Shown: positions 1 to 14,899, numbered from the stretch's first letter. The stretch: 64,000 nucleotides of DNA from Viscum album (GCA_963277665.1 OY728130.1:427043101-427107100), one strand, 5' to 3'. Translations and numbers: made by a program. The notes: generated by a model from the sequence alone, not told the origin.

Positions 1-1495
1 TGTTTGTATATTTTTAGATCCTCCAGTAGATGTAAACTTGTTTGTTGGAAATAGGTATTCAAGAAGAAAATGGACATGGAAGGTTAATTCAGTATCTATA
101 TGGGAGAACTGGTTGCAAATGTGTTTAAACAACATCAATGCATTGATTACGACGACTCATTTTCCCCATTATCAATACTGAAATCCATCAATATTATATT
201 GTCCATTATTTATTACCATGACTATGAGATTTGGTATATTGATGTAAAAATAGCCTTCCTTGATTGGAACCTTCAGAAAGATGTCTATATGACACTACAT
301 AAAGGTTTTGGGAATCCAAAGGATGCTATTATAATATCGAAGTTGAAGAAATATTTTTATGGATTAATTAAAGAATCCTAGTCATGGAAAATTCATTTTT
401 ATTAGTCCATAACAAAATTTGGAAATATAAATAATGAATCTAAGTATTGTGTCTACAAATAGTTTAGTGGGAGTGCGGTCATTTTCTAATAGTATATGTT
501 GATGACATATTACTTATTACAAATGAAATACAAATCTTATAGTCTATTAAGTATGTTTTAGAAAAAACAATTCCCCATGAAGGACTTGGGTAAGGTAGAA
601 TATATTCTGGGAATCAGGATCCATCATGATTGATTCAAAGATATTTCTATTCCTATGTAAAAGTACATACATTGAAAAGATAGTAAAGATATTCAGTATA
701 GAATAATCCAAGAAAGGATTATTTCTAGTGCCACATGGAATTCATCTTTCCAATTAAATGTCTCCTCAGACACATTAATAAATAAAGAGAATCGAAATTA
801 GTCTATACGCATCAAAGATTGGTTTAGTCATGTAAGCTATGCAATGTACTATGCTAGATGTCACCTATGCGTTGAGTGTAGTCGGAATATATCAAGCTGA
901 TCTAGGTGACTTCCATTAGATGAAAGTTAATAATAACTTTATGTATCTAATTCTTACTAATGATATGTTCATAGTTTATGGAGGAGATGAGGATCTAGTC
1001 ATTAGAGAATATGTATTTTCTAGTTTCCGGACAAATCAAGATGTCATGAAGTCGCAAACGGGATACATATTCACTTAGAATAGAGGTGTTGTGAGATGTA
1101 AGAGTTGAAAGAAAGGTGTGTTCATAGATTCTATAGAAGAGTTTTAGTATATAATAGTTTTTGAGGTACATCAAGAATTAGTACTTATGCATAGTGTTTT
1201 CTAAGATTTGGATGTGGTGCCTATCTGTAAAGATCCCATCTATCTTTATTAGGATAATACTACTACTGTGTCTCTCAAAAAAGATCTAAGGTCACATCAG
1301 CATATGAAACATATACAATGGAATTATCATCTCTTGAGGGATTTTATAAGAGAGGTGAAGTTAGAGTGAGAATTATTTCCCCTGAAGAAAAATTGGTAGA
1401 CCCTTTGACTAAAGCCTTCACTCAATAGAATCCTAATCATCATGTGATGTCCAGCAGACTGAATGTCATTGAAAGCTATATCGAGTAAAAGTGAT
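1..1495 (+). pseudogene. Ty1/copia pol remnant: reverse transcriptase to RNase H
   Basis: Decayed 3' part of a copia polyprotein; the upstream part (gag, protease, integrase) lies outside the window. The open stretch 100-381 reads as copia reverse transcriptase: a GIDYDETFSP-like block (here CIDYDDSFSP), the HDYEIW..DVK.AFL block with its first catalytic Asp, and an LKK..YGL block. The YVDD catalytic box is at 495-506 in a different frame, so a frameshift lies between. A GYIFT-like block sits near 1060 and the RNase H end (DNTTTVSL, then RSHQHMKHI) at about 1253-1330. An LTKA-like block lies just before 1430. In-frame stops occur throughout. In intact elements RT copies the RNA and RNase H removes it inside cytoplasmic virus-like particles. 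The family assignment is firm; the subfamily (SIRE- or Angela-like) is not resolved. Confidence 0.9.
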
Positions 1496-1497
1496 AG

Positions 1498-3575
1498 TTT
1501 ATTTGAGTAGGTATCCTAAATCCCACTATTTTCACATTGATTACATGAATATGTAATTTATTTAAATATTAAAAATCTTATTGCATATTTTTTATTGTTC
1601 TTCTTGACTATAATGTAATTATTTCATAGATTATTTGTCAGTTTAATACTATTATTTAAGTTAGGTTCTATGATTAGAACCTTGATGTGCTATGGAAATA
1701 TTTTAAATGATGTTATGTGGTTGGAAGAGATACTATGATGTGACATATAGTATACAGACTTCTAGTTGAGAGTACTCCTAAGTAGATGATTCTTATTCTT
1801 ACTAATTTTTCCCTTGGTAATCTATAATAAAGAGAGATTATGAGAATAGACCTGCCAGTTTGAATTCCGCATGTTCTGGTGTCATCAGATATTCCTATAT
1901 GTGAGCATGTGTAATGGTCCTTATACATTAAAATTATCATTAATCGATGTAGTGTCTTGTGCAATTAGATTTGATTATGAAACCCATCACACCTTATGTT
2001 GGCGGGAAGTTGGGTACATTGGGTGAGTTATGAATGACATTTTATTAGTGGATAAGATGATGAAGATATTTTCCCTTCCATTTATGTATGTTGAAATCAT
2101 GTCCCTTTGAAGGAAATAGAACCATATCCCTAAATTTCATGGCCTTTATTTAAGGAAGAGTCTATTTAATGTATTAAAATAATAAAATTTCAAGAATATA
2201 GGTTGATGAAACTATCATAAAATATTCTTGATGATATATTATAACCATGATATTATATTACACAGTTAGCATTCGTATGTGGATGTCATCATTTTGATTT
2301 TTAGTTCATTCTATTGGGTTACTTGACCTATTTCTAGACAGTAATCTTGGACTTTAGGCATGCCCTCCAAATATCAATGAGATATAATCCAAGAGAGTCA
2401 CACAATATGGGTTTATGGTGGTCTTGATTAAATTCTATTTTAATTTACTTAATGTAATAAATATTATTCTCATGACCAAAAAATAATTTTATTCAAGTTA
2501 AAATGATCGTATAAATTAAATAAATAATTATTCATGAGATTGTGAATAATATATATATATATATATTAATTTTATTGAACATTTAATAAATATTTATGTA
2601 CTAGTTAGAAAATAAAAATATTTAATTAATAGAAAAAACTATTTTATTCAGTTGTTCAGTAAATGGAATAGGTGTTCGAACCGACCAAGACTCTATCTGT
2701 TGATAAATTAATTATTTACATGTCCGTAAATAATTATTAACTAGTTGGAGAAAGAAATAATAATATTATTATTATCATTATGTGGCATGAGATTTCATTT
2801 ATGGTTCTGTTTTTCTCAAGTTTGTGCACCATAAATAATTGTGTTGTTATTGTTATTATGTGGAATGAGTTTTCACATTGAGTTATAATTTCATTTAATT
2901 TTTGTTTTAAAATTTAATACTGTAACTAAAACCCCATGTCAATTAATAGGCATGTACATCCACTGTTTCAAACCCCGATGAATTGTATATGGTTGAGAAA
3001 AACATTTTTATCTCATCACACATTATATATCTTTCTTAAGAATGTGGATGTTCTTCTCGAACGAAGGGTGAGCGATCAATAATCATTAATGAAAGATATT
3101 ATTTCCTCCATGCTAGAACACAGAGAATGAGTGGAATTGATTGGGGACAATTTTAGAATGTGTCAATCATCACTGGAGCGATTCTACGTTGTATCCTTGC
3201 AAGTGCAATGAAGGCAATCCAGAAGGTTCATTTTTGAAGATCAATGATCTTCAATGAAGATTGTATGGAAGACCCAAGTATTTATTTTTTTATAAATTGA
3301 TATATTGATTATATACATTATTTAAAGGTTCCTCTTTCATGGATCTAGCTTTATTATTCTCTATGTCAAAATCATTGATTTTAATCTATGGATACTAGAG
3401 CCCATCATCATATTGATCCTAGATTGGTCATTGATTATGACAAAAGAAATGTTGCTTCATCTAACTACAATGCTTCCACTATTTCCAGTTCCTTCAAGTG
3501 GTTTATAGTGGAGATCGTCATCATTTATAATTATTTAAATAATTTATTGAAGATTTGTGCGTTGAAAATTTTGTT
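1498..3575 (+). repeat. Probable 3' LTR of the copia element
   Basis: The pol remnant ends at about 1495 and is followed by AAGTGATAGTTTATTTGAG, which fits a decayed AAGTGGGAG-type polypurine tract running into an LTR start. The next 2 kb are noncoding. The segment 3120-3280 (near-palindrome GAAGATC-AAT-GATCTTC followed by GGAAGACCCAAGT) has the look of the R/U5 part of plant copia LTRs. The end near 3575 is set only by where this character stops. The 5' LTR is outside the window, so there is no second copy to compare. The existence of an LTR here is likely; both ends are approximate. Confidence 0.5.
2548..2567. repeat. (AT)n microsatellite
   Basis: An uninterrupted AT dinucleotide run of about ten units within the presumed copia LTR. 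Confidence 0.9.
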
Positions 3576-3599
3576 TTTCAATTAATTTTAAATATTTCT

Positions 3600-3960
3600 T
3601 GTAATATGTATTTTGATATTTTTTCTTCTTCTTATCATTTTTTAGATATATTAAATAATAGTTATTTGATTATAATTAAATCAAAGATATAATTTAGAGG
3701 AACCAAAAACATTTCTACTTAACAATATAGTACACTCTGTGTATTCAATGTTACACAATATGTAATATTCTGTACAAGTCGTCTAATCTAGATTACACTC
3801 GGTGTAATTGTGCTCAGTGCATTGAGATTAATTCAGAAATTACTCGAGTTTTTTGTATTAATGACTTGGCGTGTAGTTAATTATTACAATGTGTGTTGAC
3901 CAGGAATAAAATAACACCCTTTAATGTGTTTTCTATTCTCCATGATATGATGAAAAGTTT
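3600..3960 (+). repeat. Possible start of a gypsy-type LTR fragment
   Basis: At 3600 the sequence TGTAATATGTATTTTGATAT resembles the LTR start at 23,158 (TGTAATAACTCAATATATTA). About 130 bp further on there is a cluster of ACAC/GTGT near-palindromes (3729-3900), as in the other gypsy LTRs of this window. No end, primer site or second copy was found. It may be a truncated LTR or a chance resemblance in AT-rich DNA. Confidence 0.25.
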
Positions 3961-5720
3961 TATATATGATAGTTTCTAAGAAGGTTACTAAATATGAGGA
4001 ACTAATTTTTAGATGATGTAGATATTTTATGAACCTATGGTTTAGGTATCCATGTTTCCAAAAACTCTAAACCATTACAGTTTTAGAATATATTTTAATG
4101 TTATATATTCATTATGAATATAATAATATGTTATATTTAACTATGAGAATTATGGGTTGTTATAATTTTATTGAATGAGAATCGGTGGTGACATTTAGAT
4201 TCAATATTGGAAACAATTATTGTTTTTCTTTTTACTTTTCCTAAAAATTGGACCCAAGGTTGAATTCATTAATTAAGTTGGGGTATTTTCTATAAAGGTA
4301 AAGGGGAGATATTATCCATGATGAATGAAATTTTTATAAGACTCAATACATGGGAATGTATTCAAAGAGGCATGTTATAAGGTATATTTAACTATAATTT
4401 TCTATAATGATAATTTCTGAATTATAATTATAGTTTTTGATGAGATATTGTAATTACACCATGAATATGTTTTCTATGGTTGTGGGATGTATATTTAATA
4501 TTGATTCCAATATTAGAACCAAGGTAATCTACACTGGCAGTTGATGTAATCTTGGTCATTATAAATATAATGATAAAATAAAAAGGATGAAATTAAATGT
4601 CTACTTATGATATTGGGTTTGTTGTGTTTTTATTTAATGAAAATTATTCTTAACAATCCGAGTTAAATATGATACTAGATGTCTGAATTATTTATTTTTA
4701 ATGGGTCTCTATTGTGATTAAAGGCAACATATAACTTTGAGTCATGAGAAATTTTCAAATCATTCACTTGGATCTAGTGGCAAGAAAATTTCATTAATTA
4801 ATTATTATTATTATAGTTTATTGTGAGAAAATGGTGATGTTTGGTAATGTTTTTGGGTATATTATTATCATAAAAAATGAGAAACAAATTTCATTAATGT
4901 AATAACTATGAAAAAAATAGTTTGAAATAAAGATCTGTGAAATATTTTTTTGAAAATATAAAATTAAAATAAATTACTCAAAGGCCTAAACCTAAAAGAA
5001 TTTCATGATTGGTATAACCCTGAAGAAACTGTGTAAAAGGAAGAACTATGAATGAATTATGGGAAGTTAATATTTTATTATATAATATAAAAAATTTTCA
5101 AAAGAAAATACAACTTCAGACTATGGTGTTAATTTGAAAAAATATACATACATTCATGATGAAAATAAAAGTACACATACTAGATCATTTTAAACACACC
5201 ATCCTGTTAATTAATCAATAAGGCATCCATCAAAATAAGTCGGTGATGATCGAGTCAGTAGAAGCTATATATTGGAGGTATTTTGATGGTCTATGAACAC
5301 AATTATAAAATAATTGACCCATCAGTGAAGTTATCCGGACCAGAAAATTGAATCCATCAATGTAGTGAAACTAAATGAGTTTTTTCACATTAAAACATAA
5401 TTGGTGTGTGTTCCTTAGATGTGTCCCTTAGTTATAAATGAAGTAAAATTTATATTAATTTTTTATTATCAATAATTATAATTTTGGTGCATGTTAAATT
5501 AATTATCAAAATGTTAAGGAGTTCATACCAAGGTGGTAGGAAGTTCTATTGAGATGTGAGAAAATGTCAACACATGAATTCACACACCTATTTTGTTCCA
5601 TTTGGGAATCTTTTTTAGAATAATTTTTATCATCCTCATGATATATCCATGTGTATATATATTGATCAATTTCATTCACTATGATATAATGCATGATATG
5701 AATCCATTTTCTCAATGGTT
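3961..5720. other. AT-rich noncoding, T/G-leaning + strand, no recognised feature
   Basis: Both strands were read for retrotransposon protein motifs, RNA genes and repeats and nothing assignable was found. The short open frames here have no recognisable motif. Confidence 0.6.
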
Positions 5721-8700
5721 ATGATTTTACTAATCACCCAAACTAAATATATAAATTTTATAAACCCAATATCACCATTTCTTTAGTCTAATACACTCAC
5801 TAATTAGTCCTAAATCAATGAAACCTAATAAATTTTTATGTTATCTGCTCTGATCATACATAATAATTTCAAGTATGTACCACCACTACACTAACTACCT
5901 CAAAACTAATGGGTCACTAACTGTGGCTCTGACTAAATGTACCAGCTCTTTGATAATGATCGGATTCCATAGATATTTGAGTTGTATTTTATCACTCATT
6001 TCAAAACAACATGGATGATGTCATTTATATGTAATATAACACTTCTCCCTTGACACTACAACAAAATTTAATTCCATCCAACAGAACTATAAATATAATA
6101 TCCCTTTCATTATTCTAATATCACATGTAGACTTTTGTCTTTAAATGGATTGTTACAATCGAAAATGAAACCAACATACTCAAAAATTTAGCCTTTCTAA
6201 GGATAAGATCATTGAATATCAGACATGGATAGTATCTAAATATATTGACCTAACATAATCATTAAATATTAATAAATAGAAAATATTTTCTTCAACTAAC
6301 TTGATATATCAATTTATCTTGAATCTAATCTTAATAAAAACACAAAACAACAATTATTGATGATCTATTGTATATGTACCCCCCTAATTTTGATAACAAA
6401 TCCTTGATATAAGGGAATATATAAGAAATAATTTATGATCCCCCGCTCCCATAGGATTTACCATATTCTTGATCAATGAGAACTGACCGGTCTCTATTTC
6501 ATCATTAAATGGTTATTTTCACATAAAGTCCATGTTCTGTTTAACTAAATGGGTCTATCCCACGAGACATAGTCCATGTTCTTCAAATATCATCACCCAT
6601 AATGTATCTATAACCAAGTACATGTTCAATAATTCCCTCCATCCAAACTATTTATGAATACTTAACCAAAAATATGATCCCACTTGCACCATCATGACAT
6701 TAAATTCCACTCCCTAAGGACTACCTACCATCCTATTATTAATATTATAATCTTATTATATCCATACGCACTACATATGAGAAATCATTAAAATTACTTA
6801 TTATTTACAATAATCCACTTACCACATCAAAAATTTGTTAAATGAACTTGTTTTCTCATCACTATTACATTCATAATAAGGTTATAACTCTTCACTCACA
6901 TTATATGGAAGACCCAGTTTTATGAAAATAATATCAACCCTATTTTCATTCAACAACTCTACTAGAGAGTCATCATATTCCACATTTAATATACCTCAAT
7001 ACACTAATTTCCTCTTGTGAATATATATTTATCTATTCCATAGAAACAAAATTTCTTACTAAACCAATACATTCTGTTAATTGGTTGACTTCATTATCTA
7101 TTTTTATCCAAATTGTAGTTTATTGTGCCGTTACACATGTCACTACATACCTATTCTAACCCCAAATATTATTATTCATAAAATCCCATATAAATTCCAT
7201 GAATTTAATCCATGAAGTCAAGGATATTTTTAATAGTTCACAACCATCTCACAGTATTACTACCAAGATATTTTTCATCACCTCCAATAAATACCCCACA
7301 CATGCAATCCATGTTCGATCATACCAATAGTGTACATATTCCATTATTAACCTTCAAATTTAATATATATTTGTATGGGTCTAAACTCTTATTAAAACAT
7401 TCTACCTAACTCAAATCATGACACCATAAATTCAATCCAAAAATTATTTGATCAAAAACCTAATCAAACAATTGACCTTGCATCATATGGAAGTTATTCA
7501 TATCCCATAAAAAAAGTACCCCTTTTTGTCTTAGTTGAAATAAAAACCCAATTTTTATCCTTTTCCAAGAATCGTAACATGAATAGACTTTACCTATGTA
7601 TCATTATTATCATATTAATAATCTACTAATGCTATACATCTCTATATATTCCATTTTCGTGATGTTATCCTAGAAATCATATCAAAATAAATAAAGATGG
7701 TGATTCATTGTGTTTAAAATTATATACTTTCAAATTTCATATTGATTTTTTAATTAATAATTTTTATCTTAGTGTTCGTTAATTGAATTAAATTATAATA
7801 TGAATAATTGTTATAGTGGAAAAATGATTTTTATATTGGAAAAGTTTATTTAATTAAATATCTTACTCCTTTCTTATAACACCAAATTAATTCTGGGTTA
7901 TTTTACTCATGATCCCTTTAAGAAAAGATCTCAGAACATAGAACAATTAGATAAAACATACAGTTTTACAAATCAATAACATATTACCAATATATTTTAA
8001 TAAATAACCTCCCGCGGTCTTTTCCCCACCCATATTTCTAGAATATTAAACCTAAAAAGAACTTGAAAATAATTATTTGGAATTAAAATAAAACTCATAA
8101 TTATGTGGAACCAATACTAGAAGAATGAAATAAGTTTAATGAAAATACATTAATAAAATGAATGAAACACTTTAATTGAATTAATAAAGTGGAATAAAAA
8201 AATTTCATTATTCAAATGATAATAAATTCAAATTTAAACCACTACTTAAAAAATAATAATCCTTCTTTATTTTTTAGATTTAAAATTAAATATATCATAC
8301 CTAAAAAATATTAAAAATTGAATAAAGTAGTTGTATATATTGTAATTTTATTGAGAAAAGGAAAATTATTTTATTTAACATCACTATTAATATATTTTTT
8401 AAATAACTCTTAATATTTTATATTTTTAAATTCCTATAAAATATATTGAAAACATCCATAAACATAAAAAATAATTATATTATTTTTTATTTGATAATAA
8501 ATTAAAATTTTCAATGAAATATCTACTAAAAAATATAATTAATTTAAAAAATAATTAAAATAATTATTCAACATAAAATATTCATGTTTCCATAAAAATA
8601 TCTTAACATAATTATATTATTCTAAACCATCCGTTTAATTTGTAAAATTGGAATAAATTAAGAAATCGTCACACTATATAATATTTATTAAAATTTTATT

Positions 8701-11700
8701 TACTTATGTGAGATTAAACCAATACTTATTGATGTCACATATGATTAAATCATAAGATTTGAATTTAAAATCACCCAAATTCAAAAGAACATGTAAATTT
8801 CTCTAGGACATGATTATTAAATAAAAAAATATATTGAAAAATAAATTTCGTAAATCCATGAATAGTTAACATAAATTAAATCTTTAAATAAAGTCATTAT
8901 TTACCTATACTACTCAATGTAAAAAATTATTTAAAAACATGGGTTATTTATTATCATTAAAAAATGATATATTGGGATGAAATTGAACACAAAAAACTCA
9001 GAAACAATACCCCCATTTTTATGTTAAGAAAAAACATATAATATATATTTTAATATTAAAAAATTATAATGTTTTTATAGATGGAATAATCTCCAAAATT
9101 TTCTAATAAAAATATAGGTTCAAATAAAAATAACAATAAAATTAATATAGAATATTTAAATGAATTGAAAAAATATGTTCTATGATCAATTCAAAAACTA
9201 TAAATAACATTTATTATACAAAAAAATAGATCCACAAAATAATTATTTGAAACTAATATCTACATTCACTAAGAATATATTCATTAAATATATTAAAAAA
9301 TATATCAGTAAAAATTTTAAAAATTAATATTTAATGAATATAATAAAGCATAAGATATAATATATTATGAAGGATTAGAAATAGAATGTGTAGATTTAAG
9401 CTATGCTAAACTTGTAATCTTATCATTTTTTTATCTGATCCTCAATGAAAATATTTCATATTATAATATCTTCCAAATATTGATGGTCATCCACTATAAT
9501 ATACATTCAACATTGAATCGATTAACCTAGATAAAAATGTCCATGATATATTAATATTTTATTTTTTGGGTTTTATAACATGATTAGCAACTATTTTACC
9601 ATGAATGATGCAAATTATGTTTGATGCTTTATCAAATATTTATGTTAAAAAAAAGTTAGTTTTGCAATTTTCTCATATAATATTGTATCAAAATTATAAA
9701 TTTTTTTGATATCATTCTAAAAATATCATTATTGGCCTCATAATCATATTTGGAATTGAAAATTTTTTATTTTTATTTTCAATAATTTCTCCCCCATTAG
9801 AAAAATATCATGAGAAAACCTAAATATTGTGTTCTCATTTTCTTATAAGATATTATAACATCTAAAAAAATAATTCTCAATTCTACATCATCATAAAAAA
9901 ATAATATATAAAATATTTTAGGCACATGTAAAATTTAATTGAAATATTATAATTTGGATTTCACCTCACATGAAATAACTTGATAGATTTAATTATTTAG
10001 AAAAACACTTTGACGAACCGTTTATAAGTTTGATTTCTGAAAATTGTATTTTGAATCTAAATAAATTTCAATATTATGAGAAACTATGTGAGTATGTTTG
10101 CTTAAATTTAATAATGAATAAATCCTAGAATTGATTTTGGAAATACCTAGAGTATGTATAATTTGTAAAGAACTAGGAACTAATGTTGATACTTTATATG
10201 ACATATCTTTATAAAATATTTCCAACCAAACCAACATATAACTACAATATTAATAAAAATAGACTTTCATTTAATCCAAATAAATTTTTGACAAGATAAA
10301 ATCATGAATTTTATATATTTTGAATTGTATTTTAATTTTTAAAATGTTGATTATCAATTTTTATCTCACCAATAAATGACAATGTTCAAAAAAATATTTA
10401 TATCATACTCAAATGAATATCTAGTCATTGGAACTAAACTAGTCTTCCGCACACTAAAGGACTATTATCAATATACAGTATATGTAAAAATTTCCAAGGT
10501 TTTCACATTGGAATAAAATTGGATTGATTTACAAGTTATAAAAAAAATGAATAAATGAGGGAAATATAAATAAATTAAATCGACAACATTCATTCATTCA
10601 AGAGACAATAATTTAAATTAAAATATAAAAAAATTTCCTATATAAAAATTACAAAATCTAAACATATATAACACAAAATTCCCAACAATCACTGTATAGA
10701 AGACAATAACAATCATATTTTATAATATTTATAATAAAACAATGTATTCCATGGTATACGCCTCAGAATGGGAATATCAAGGAGACTTGTTAAATAGATC
10801 ATGATAATATAAGGCTAAATATACACTAATGTGTGTATATAGGGAGTGATATACTTCCTAGTATGATACCACCCAAAATGAATTTCATTTATTTAATAAG
10901 AAAAAATATATATTATTGTTTAAAATCAAAGTTAAAATATACAATTTCTACAAATGTATTCTAATAAAAAAACTATATCTATAAATTTTATATTTAAATT
11001 AATTTTAGGTTGATAAAAACTTAGACATTTGTAAATTTAGTAAAAATATAGGAATATCACATGAACTTAAACCATAACATAAATTTTAATTTAAATTATA
11101 TCATAGAAAGGAATATAAAACACATTCTTATTGAAATAATTTAGGCCTCTACTTTACTAAGATGTTATCCAACCAATGATGAAATGCTATAGTAAAAAAA
11201 CATAGCATGTAATCATTGAAATTTTAAGAAACAATCCCCTATCAAAAACATGAACCAATTATGGGAGACCCTAGACAAATTTTAATCATAAAATATTGTA
11301 GTACTTAATCTTTATATCACACATAAATAATTAACGATACCTTTTATTTAAAAAAAAATACCAATCATAAAATTTTAATTAATAAGCTTTTTATAAAAAC
11401 CACATCATAATGACCAACATCCTAAAATTTCATAAATATATTAACCATACATGTTTCATAATAAGGGGATCATAATGTAAGTAGTAACACTATTATTTGT
11501 TAAAAACATGCCTTTAATATACTATACCATAATGTAAATATATGAAATTCCATTTATTAAAATAAAAAATATAACTAATATTATAGTTAACTGAATTTGA
11601 TACAAGAAAATTCTCAGGCTTACATAATCACACTCTTTTAATGCATAAAATAATGGGTTTCAAAAATAATAATTTAATTAAAATGAAACTCCAATTAAAA

Positions 11701-12039
11701 CATATAACATTTATTTAGATATCCATATGAATCAAAATAAACCTCAAATATTTTTTAAATGCTTTGTGTGAATAAAAAATATATTTTTTAATGTAATATA
11801 TATGTATATTTGGTAACCCTTTTATAAAAAAAATAAACTTTACAAATACATGGCAAAAAATATTTTATTTCATAGAATATAATTTATATACAAACTAATT
11901 TGATAAGAATAAAAACATAGAAAGGTAAATCATTTAAAGAAATATCAGATAAATGGAAAAACACATAGGAATATACACACATTCAATGATACATTAACAC
12001 ATTATTGGAATGACGTTTTATTATTTTTAAGGAATTATA
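5721..12039. other. AT-rich noncoding, no recognised feature
   Basis: From about 5.75 to 7.7 kb the + strand is rich in A and C, the opposite of the preceding kilobases, as if a decayed element on the - strand were present; no protein motif is legible. From 7.7 to 12 kb the sequence is extremely AT-rich with many A and T runs. The small open frames (7212-7409 on +, 10022-10237 on -) show no motif. Confidence 0.6.
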
Positions 12040-12380
12040 TTACATTCTATGTAAACCAAAAGTTATAAAATATTTGAAGGGTTTCCTTTTCCATGGAAAT
12101 ACTATCACTTATGAACCCTAGGTTAGAAATGAAATTAGGGGAAAGAGATTAGGGGATGATGAAAAATCAAAATAGATAAGGAAATAAGACATCATAAAAT
12201 TTATTGATGAATCCCCACTAATGGAGAAAGAGGTGAATTAATGTGGGACCCAACACCCCCGGTGTCATTTTCTTTGGTATATTAATGGAAAATGTAGGGA
12301 TAAATTACCTTTTACATGTAAAACAAAAATTAATAAAATCTATAATAATTATAATATTTTTATAAATGGTTATCGAACAC
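12040..12380 (-). repeat. Possible LTR fragment on the - strand
   Basis: Read on the - strand, this segment contains a TTTTACATGTAAAAGGTAA block followed by ACCAAAGAAAATGACA. This order and wording resemble the LTR at the right edge of the window, which has TTTACCGTAGTTAAAGGTAA at 63,406 and ACCAAAGAAAGTGACA near 63,580. It may be part of an inverted LTR of the same broad family. Ends and a partner LTR were not found. Confidence 0.3.
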
Positions 12381-12485
12381 GGTAAATGAAACAAAACAAC
12401 TCACACATAGGAGAGGAGTCTCTTACTCAAGACATAACCCAAACTACTACATGGGTGTAACCACAAGGCTACTCTCTATAGTGCT

Positions 12486-12510
12486 TAATAATAATAATAA
12501 TAATAATAAA
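12486..12510. repeat. (AAT)n microsatellite
   Basis: About eight AAT triplets in a row. Confidence 0.9.
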
Positions 12511-12559
12511 TATAATAAAATTATTGTGGATAATGAGTGTCCTTAATATCTTCATTTTT

Positions 12560-13188
12560 ACATCAATGTTGGGAATCAATACACCAGAAGAACTCATTTA
12601 GTGGGATTTTATTTGGAAAGGGATAACACAGGGGATAAATTTGGTTGGTGAAGAAGTGGGTGGGAAGCTACGAAGTTGATGACTACATCCAAGGGGTGGT
12701 GGCCCTAGTGTTGCACAGATTATAGTAGGGTAGGATGTTGTATGTTTTCAGGGTTTCACATATATAAAAAATTATGTTGGGTTGATTTTAGTGTTTTGGG
12801 TTCATAGGGATGGTTATGGGGGAAATGCCAGATGGTAGTGGGGATGATGAAAGTGGTGAATCAGGATTTGGGACGCCTTTAGTGGTATATGAAGATGAAT
12901 TCATAGGACTATGTGGAACAAATTGGGAGTTAACCATTAAACTTTGGTTCATGGAATATGAGGTATGTTGAAATGAGATTTAATGGCCACTAGGACTTCA
13001 GTCTATGTTTCCTTGGTCAACATGACATGTAATGGGTCCCTCTCTATTCAATTAGAAAATATAGATGCTTCATTAGTTTAATAAAAAGGTGTATCTCCCC
13101 AGTCACATGAACAAAGATAGGAAGACCCAAATGTGAGACCTACTTGACACCCCATAAGGCCACTATGACCGATTATCACCTTGAAGGT
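12560..13188. other. Less AT-rich unassigned island
   Basis: This 0.6-kb segment is richer in G than its surroundings and holds one open frame from ATG at 12,810 to a stop near 12,970 (+). That frame is acidic near its start (EMPDGSGDDESGES) and matches nothing I recognise. It could be a gene fragment, an untranslated part of an old element, or chance. No flanking target-site duplication was seen. Confidence 0.3.
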
Positions 13189-13208
13189 GATAATAATAAT
13201 AATAATAA
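13189..13208. repeat. (AAT)n microsatellite
   Basis: About six AAT triplets at the edge of the less AT-rich island. Confidence 0.85.
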
Positions 13209-13400
13209 CACTTTTTTTTACAAAAAAGTTAACAAATAATACAAAAAACACAAACAATAATTAATTCTCTAATAAATATATCTAATCATAATGAGGATAA
13301 TGATTAATATAATACTTTAACATTTATATAATCAATGAAAAATATCATAAAAATTATATATTGTGATAATTACACTATTTATTTCATGATACATCAAATT

Positions 13401-13422
13401 GATATATATATATATATATATT
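13401..13422. repeat. (AT)n microsatellite
   Basis: Uninterrupted AT dinucleotide run of about ten units. Confidence 0.9.
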
Positions 13423-14899
13423 ATGAATAAATAACTCGAATATTTGAATAACATTTATAAATATTATATATTTATACATATGAAATTTAATATATCGTTA
13501 TTAAAATAATTCATTAATGAATTATGAAGAACCTTCAGATGGTTTAACATCATACCGAAAGATCCATGTTAATTTTAATGAATATTTAGTTCCCTTTAAT
13601 GGTCTCATGGACTATTAACTGATCATAAAACACTCCCCACCTTGAAAAAAATACAATACATTGTTATTATTCATTATCCTAATGGCTATGAACACGTCAT
13701 TCAACACCCAAAAATTTTGAATTTTGTTTTTTTATTTTTTAAATATTTTATGCCTAAAATATTATTAAGATAAAATATATTCATATTTTGAAAAGGAGTC
13801 ACACACTATAAAATAGAATTATTTAAAGGTTTATCAAGATATATAATAATTATTTTTACCAAATTTAGTAAATCATCAAATTTAGATTTAAAACCTATAT
13901 TATTTTTATGTTATAAATATATTATTGAGTGGATATCACTATATCATTAAATAAGTTAAAATCATGTAAAATAATGAACATAAACTGAATATGTTAAATG
14001 TTAATGTCTAAAATTTTTTTTAGGACATCTGTTTTTTATTCCAATTTTAGAAATATCTTCGACCATCTCATTATCAAGAAAACAATTAGTAATAGATTTA
14101 TTTTTAATTATAGTATTTGAAATAAATTTCGAAATTTTACAAACCCTATTAATATATTTATGAACCCTATTTTCGCTATATTTAATATCAAATTTTTTTA
14201 ATTAATTAAAAATCTATTCTAATAGTTTGAACATTATCACTATAATTTTTGATTTATTGTAAAATAACACAAAAACATCCATGTTCAGTTTCTACATCAG
14301 GAATATCAAACTATTCACCATTGATAATGTATTTTTCATCAGATAAATGATGAACATATATTAGGTAAACAATTTTTGTTGGTTCCTACATTATTTATAA
14401 TCTATCTTGTATTTTTTACAACTCTATCAACATGTATATATATTAAATTTGTCAAATGAATCTAGATCTTATTCCTAAATGAATTTTTTTAAAATAACAT
14501 CAATAACAATGTAAATATTATCTCTACTGGGAGGATCTTTGGTCAATTCAATTTTGAGAATACTTTTATTAGAAACATTAGCCCATTTATAACTAGATTA
14601 CTCTACCTCAATATTAGTTTCTTGGTGTAAAGTGCCACTAGAAAATATCGATTTTCAATTAGCGTGACAACAACATTATGTTTATTCAACTAAAGTAGTG
14701 AAATGCCTTCATCATTTCCACTTTCATGATCACAACAGCTATCACTACCTACATTAGTAGAAATACACAGTTTTTGGAAAGCCTCTGACCATTTATTAAA
14801 ATAAAATAATTGTAAAAAAATAGGTATCACAAGCCAAAAAGACAACTAAAGATCATAAAACCATACTCATCACCATATCTGTGATCGATTAACTAATCA
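13423..14899. other. AT-rich noncoding, no recognised feature
   Basis: A LINE ORF2 (endonuclease and reverse transcriptase) would be expected here on the - strand downstream of the ORF1 remnant. No endonuclease or reverse transcriptase motif could be read in any frame. Confidence 0.5.

Noticed and set aside
3388..3585. 65-codon + strand frame near the copia LTR
   Set aside because: It falls in the presumed LTR U5 region and has no protein motif.
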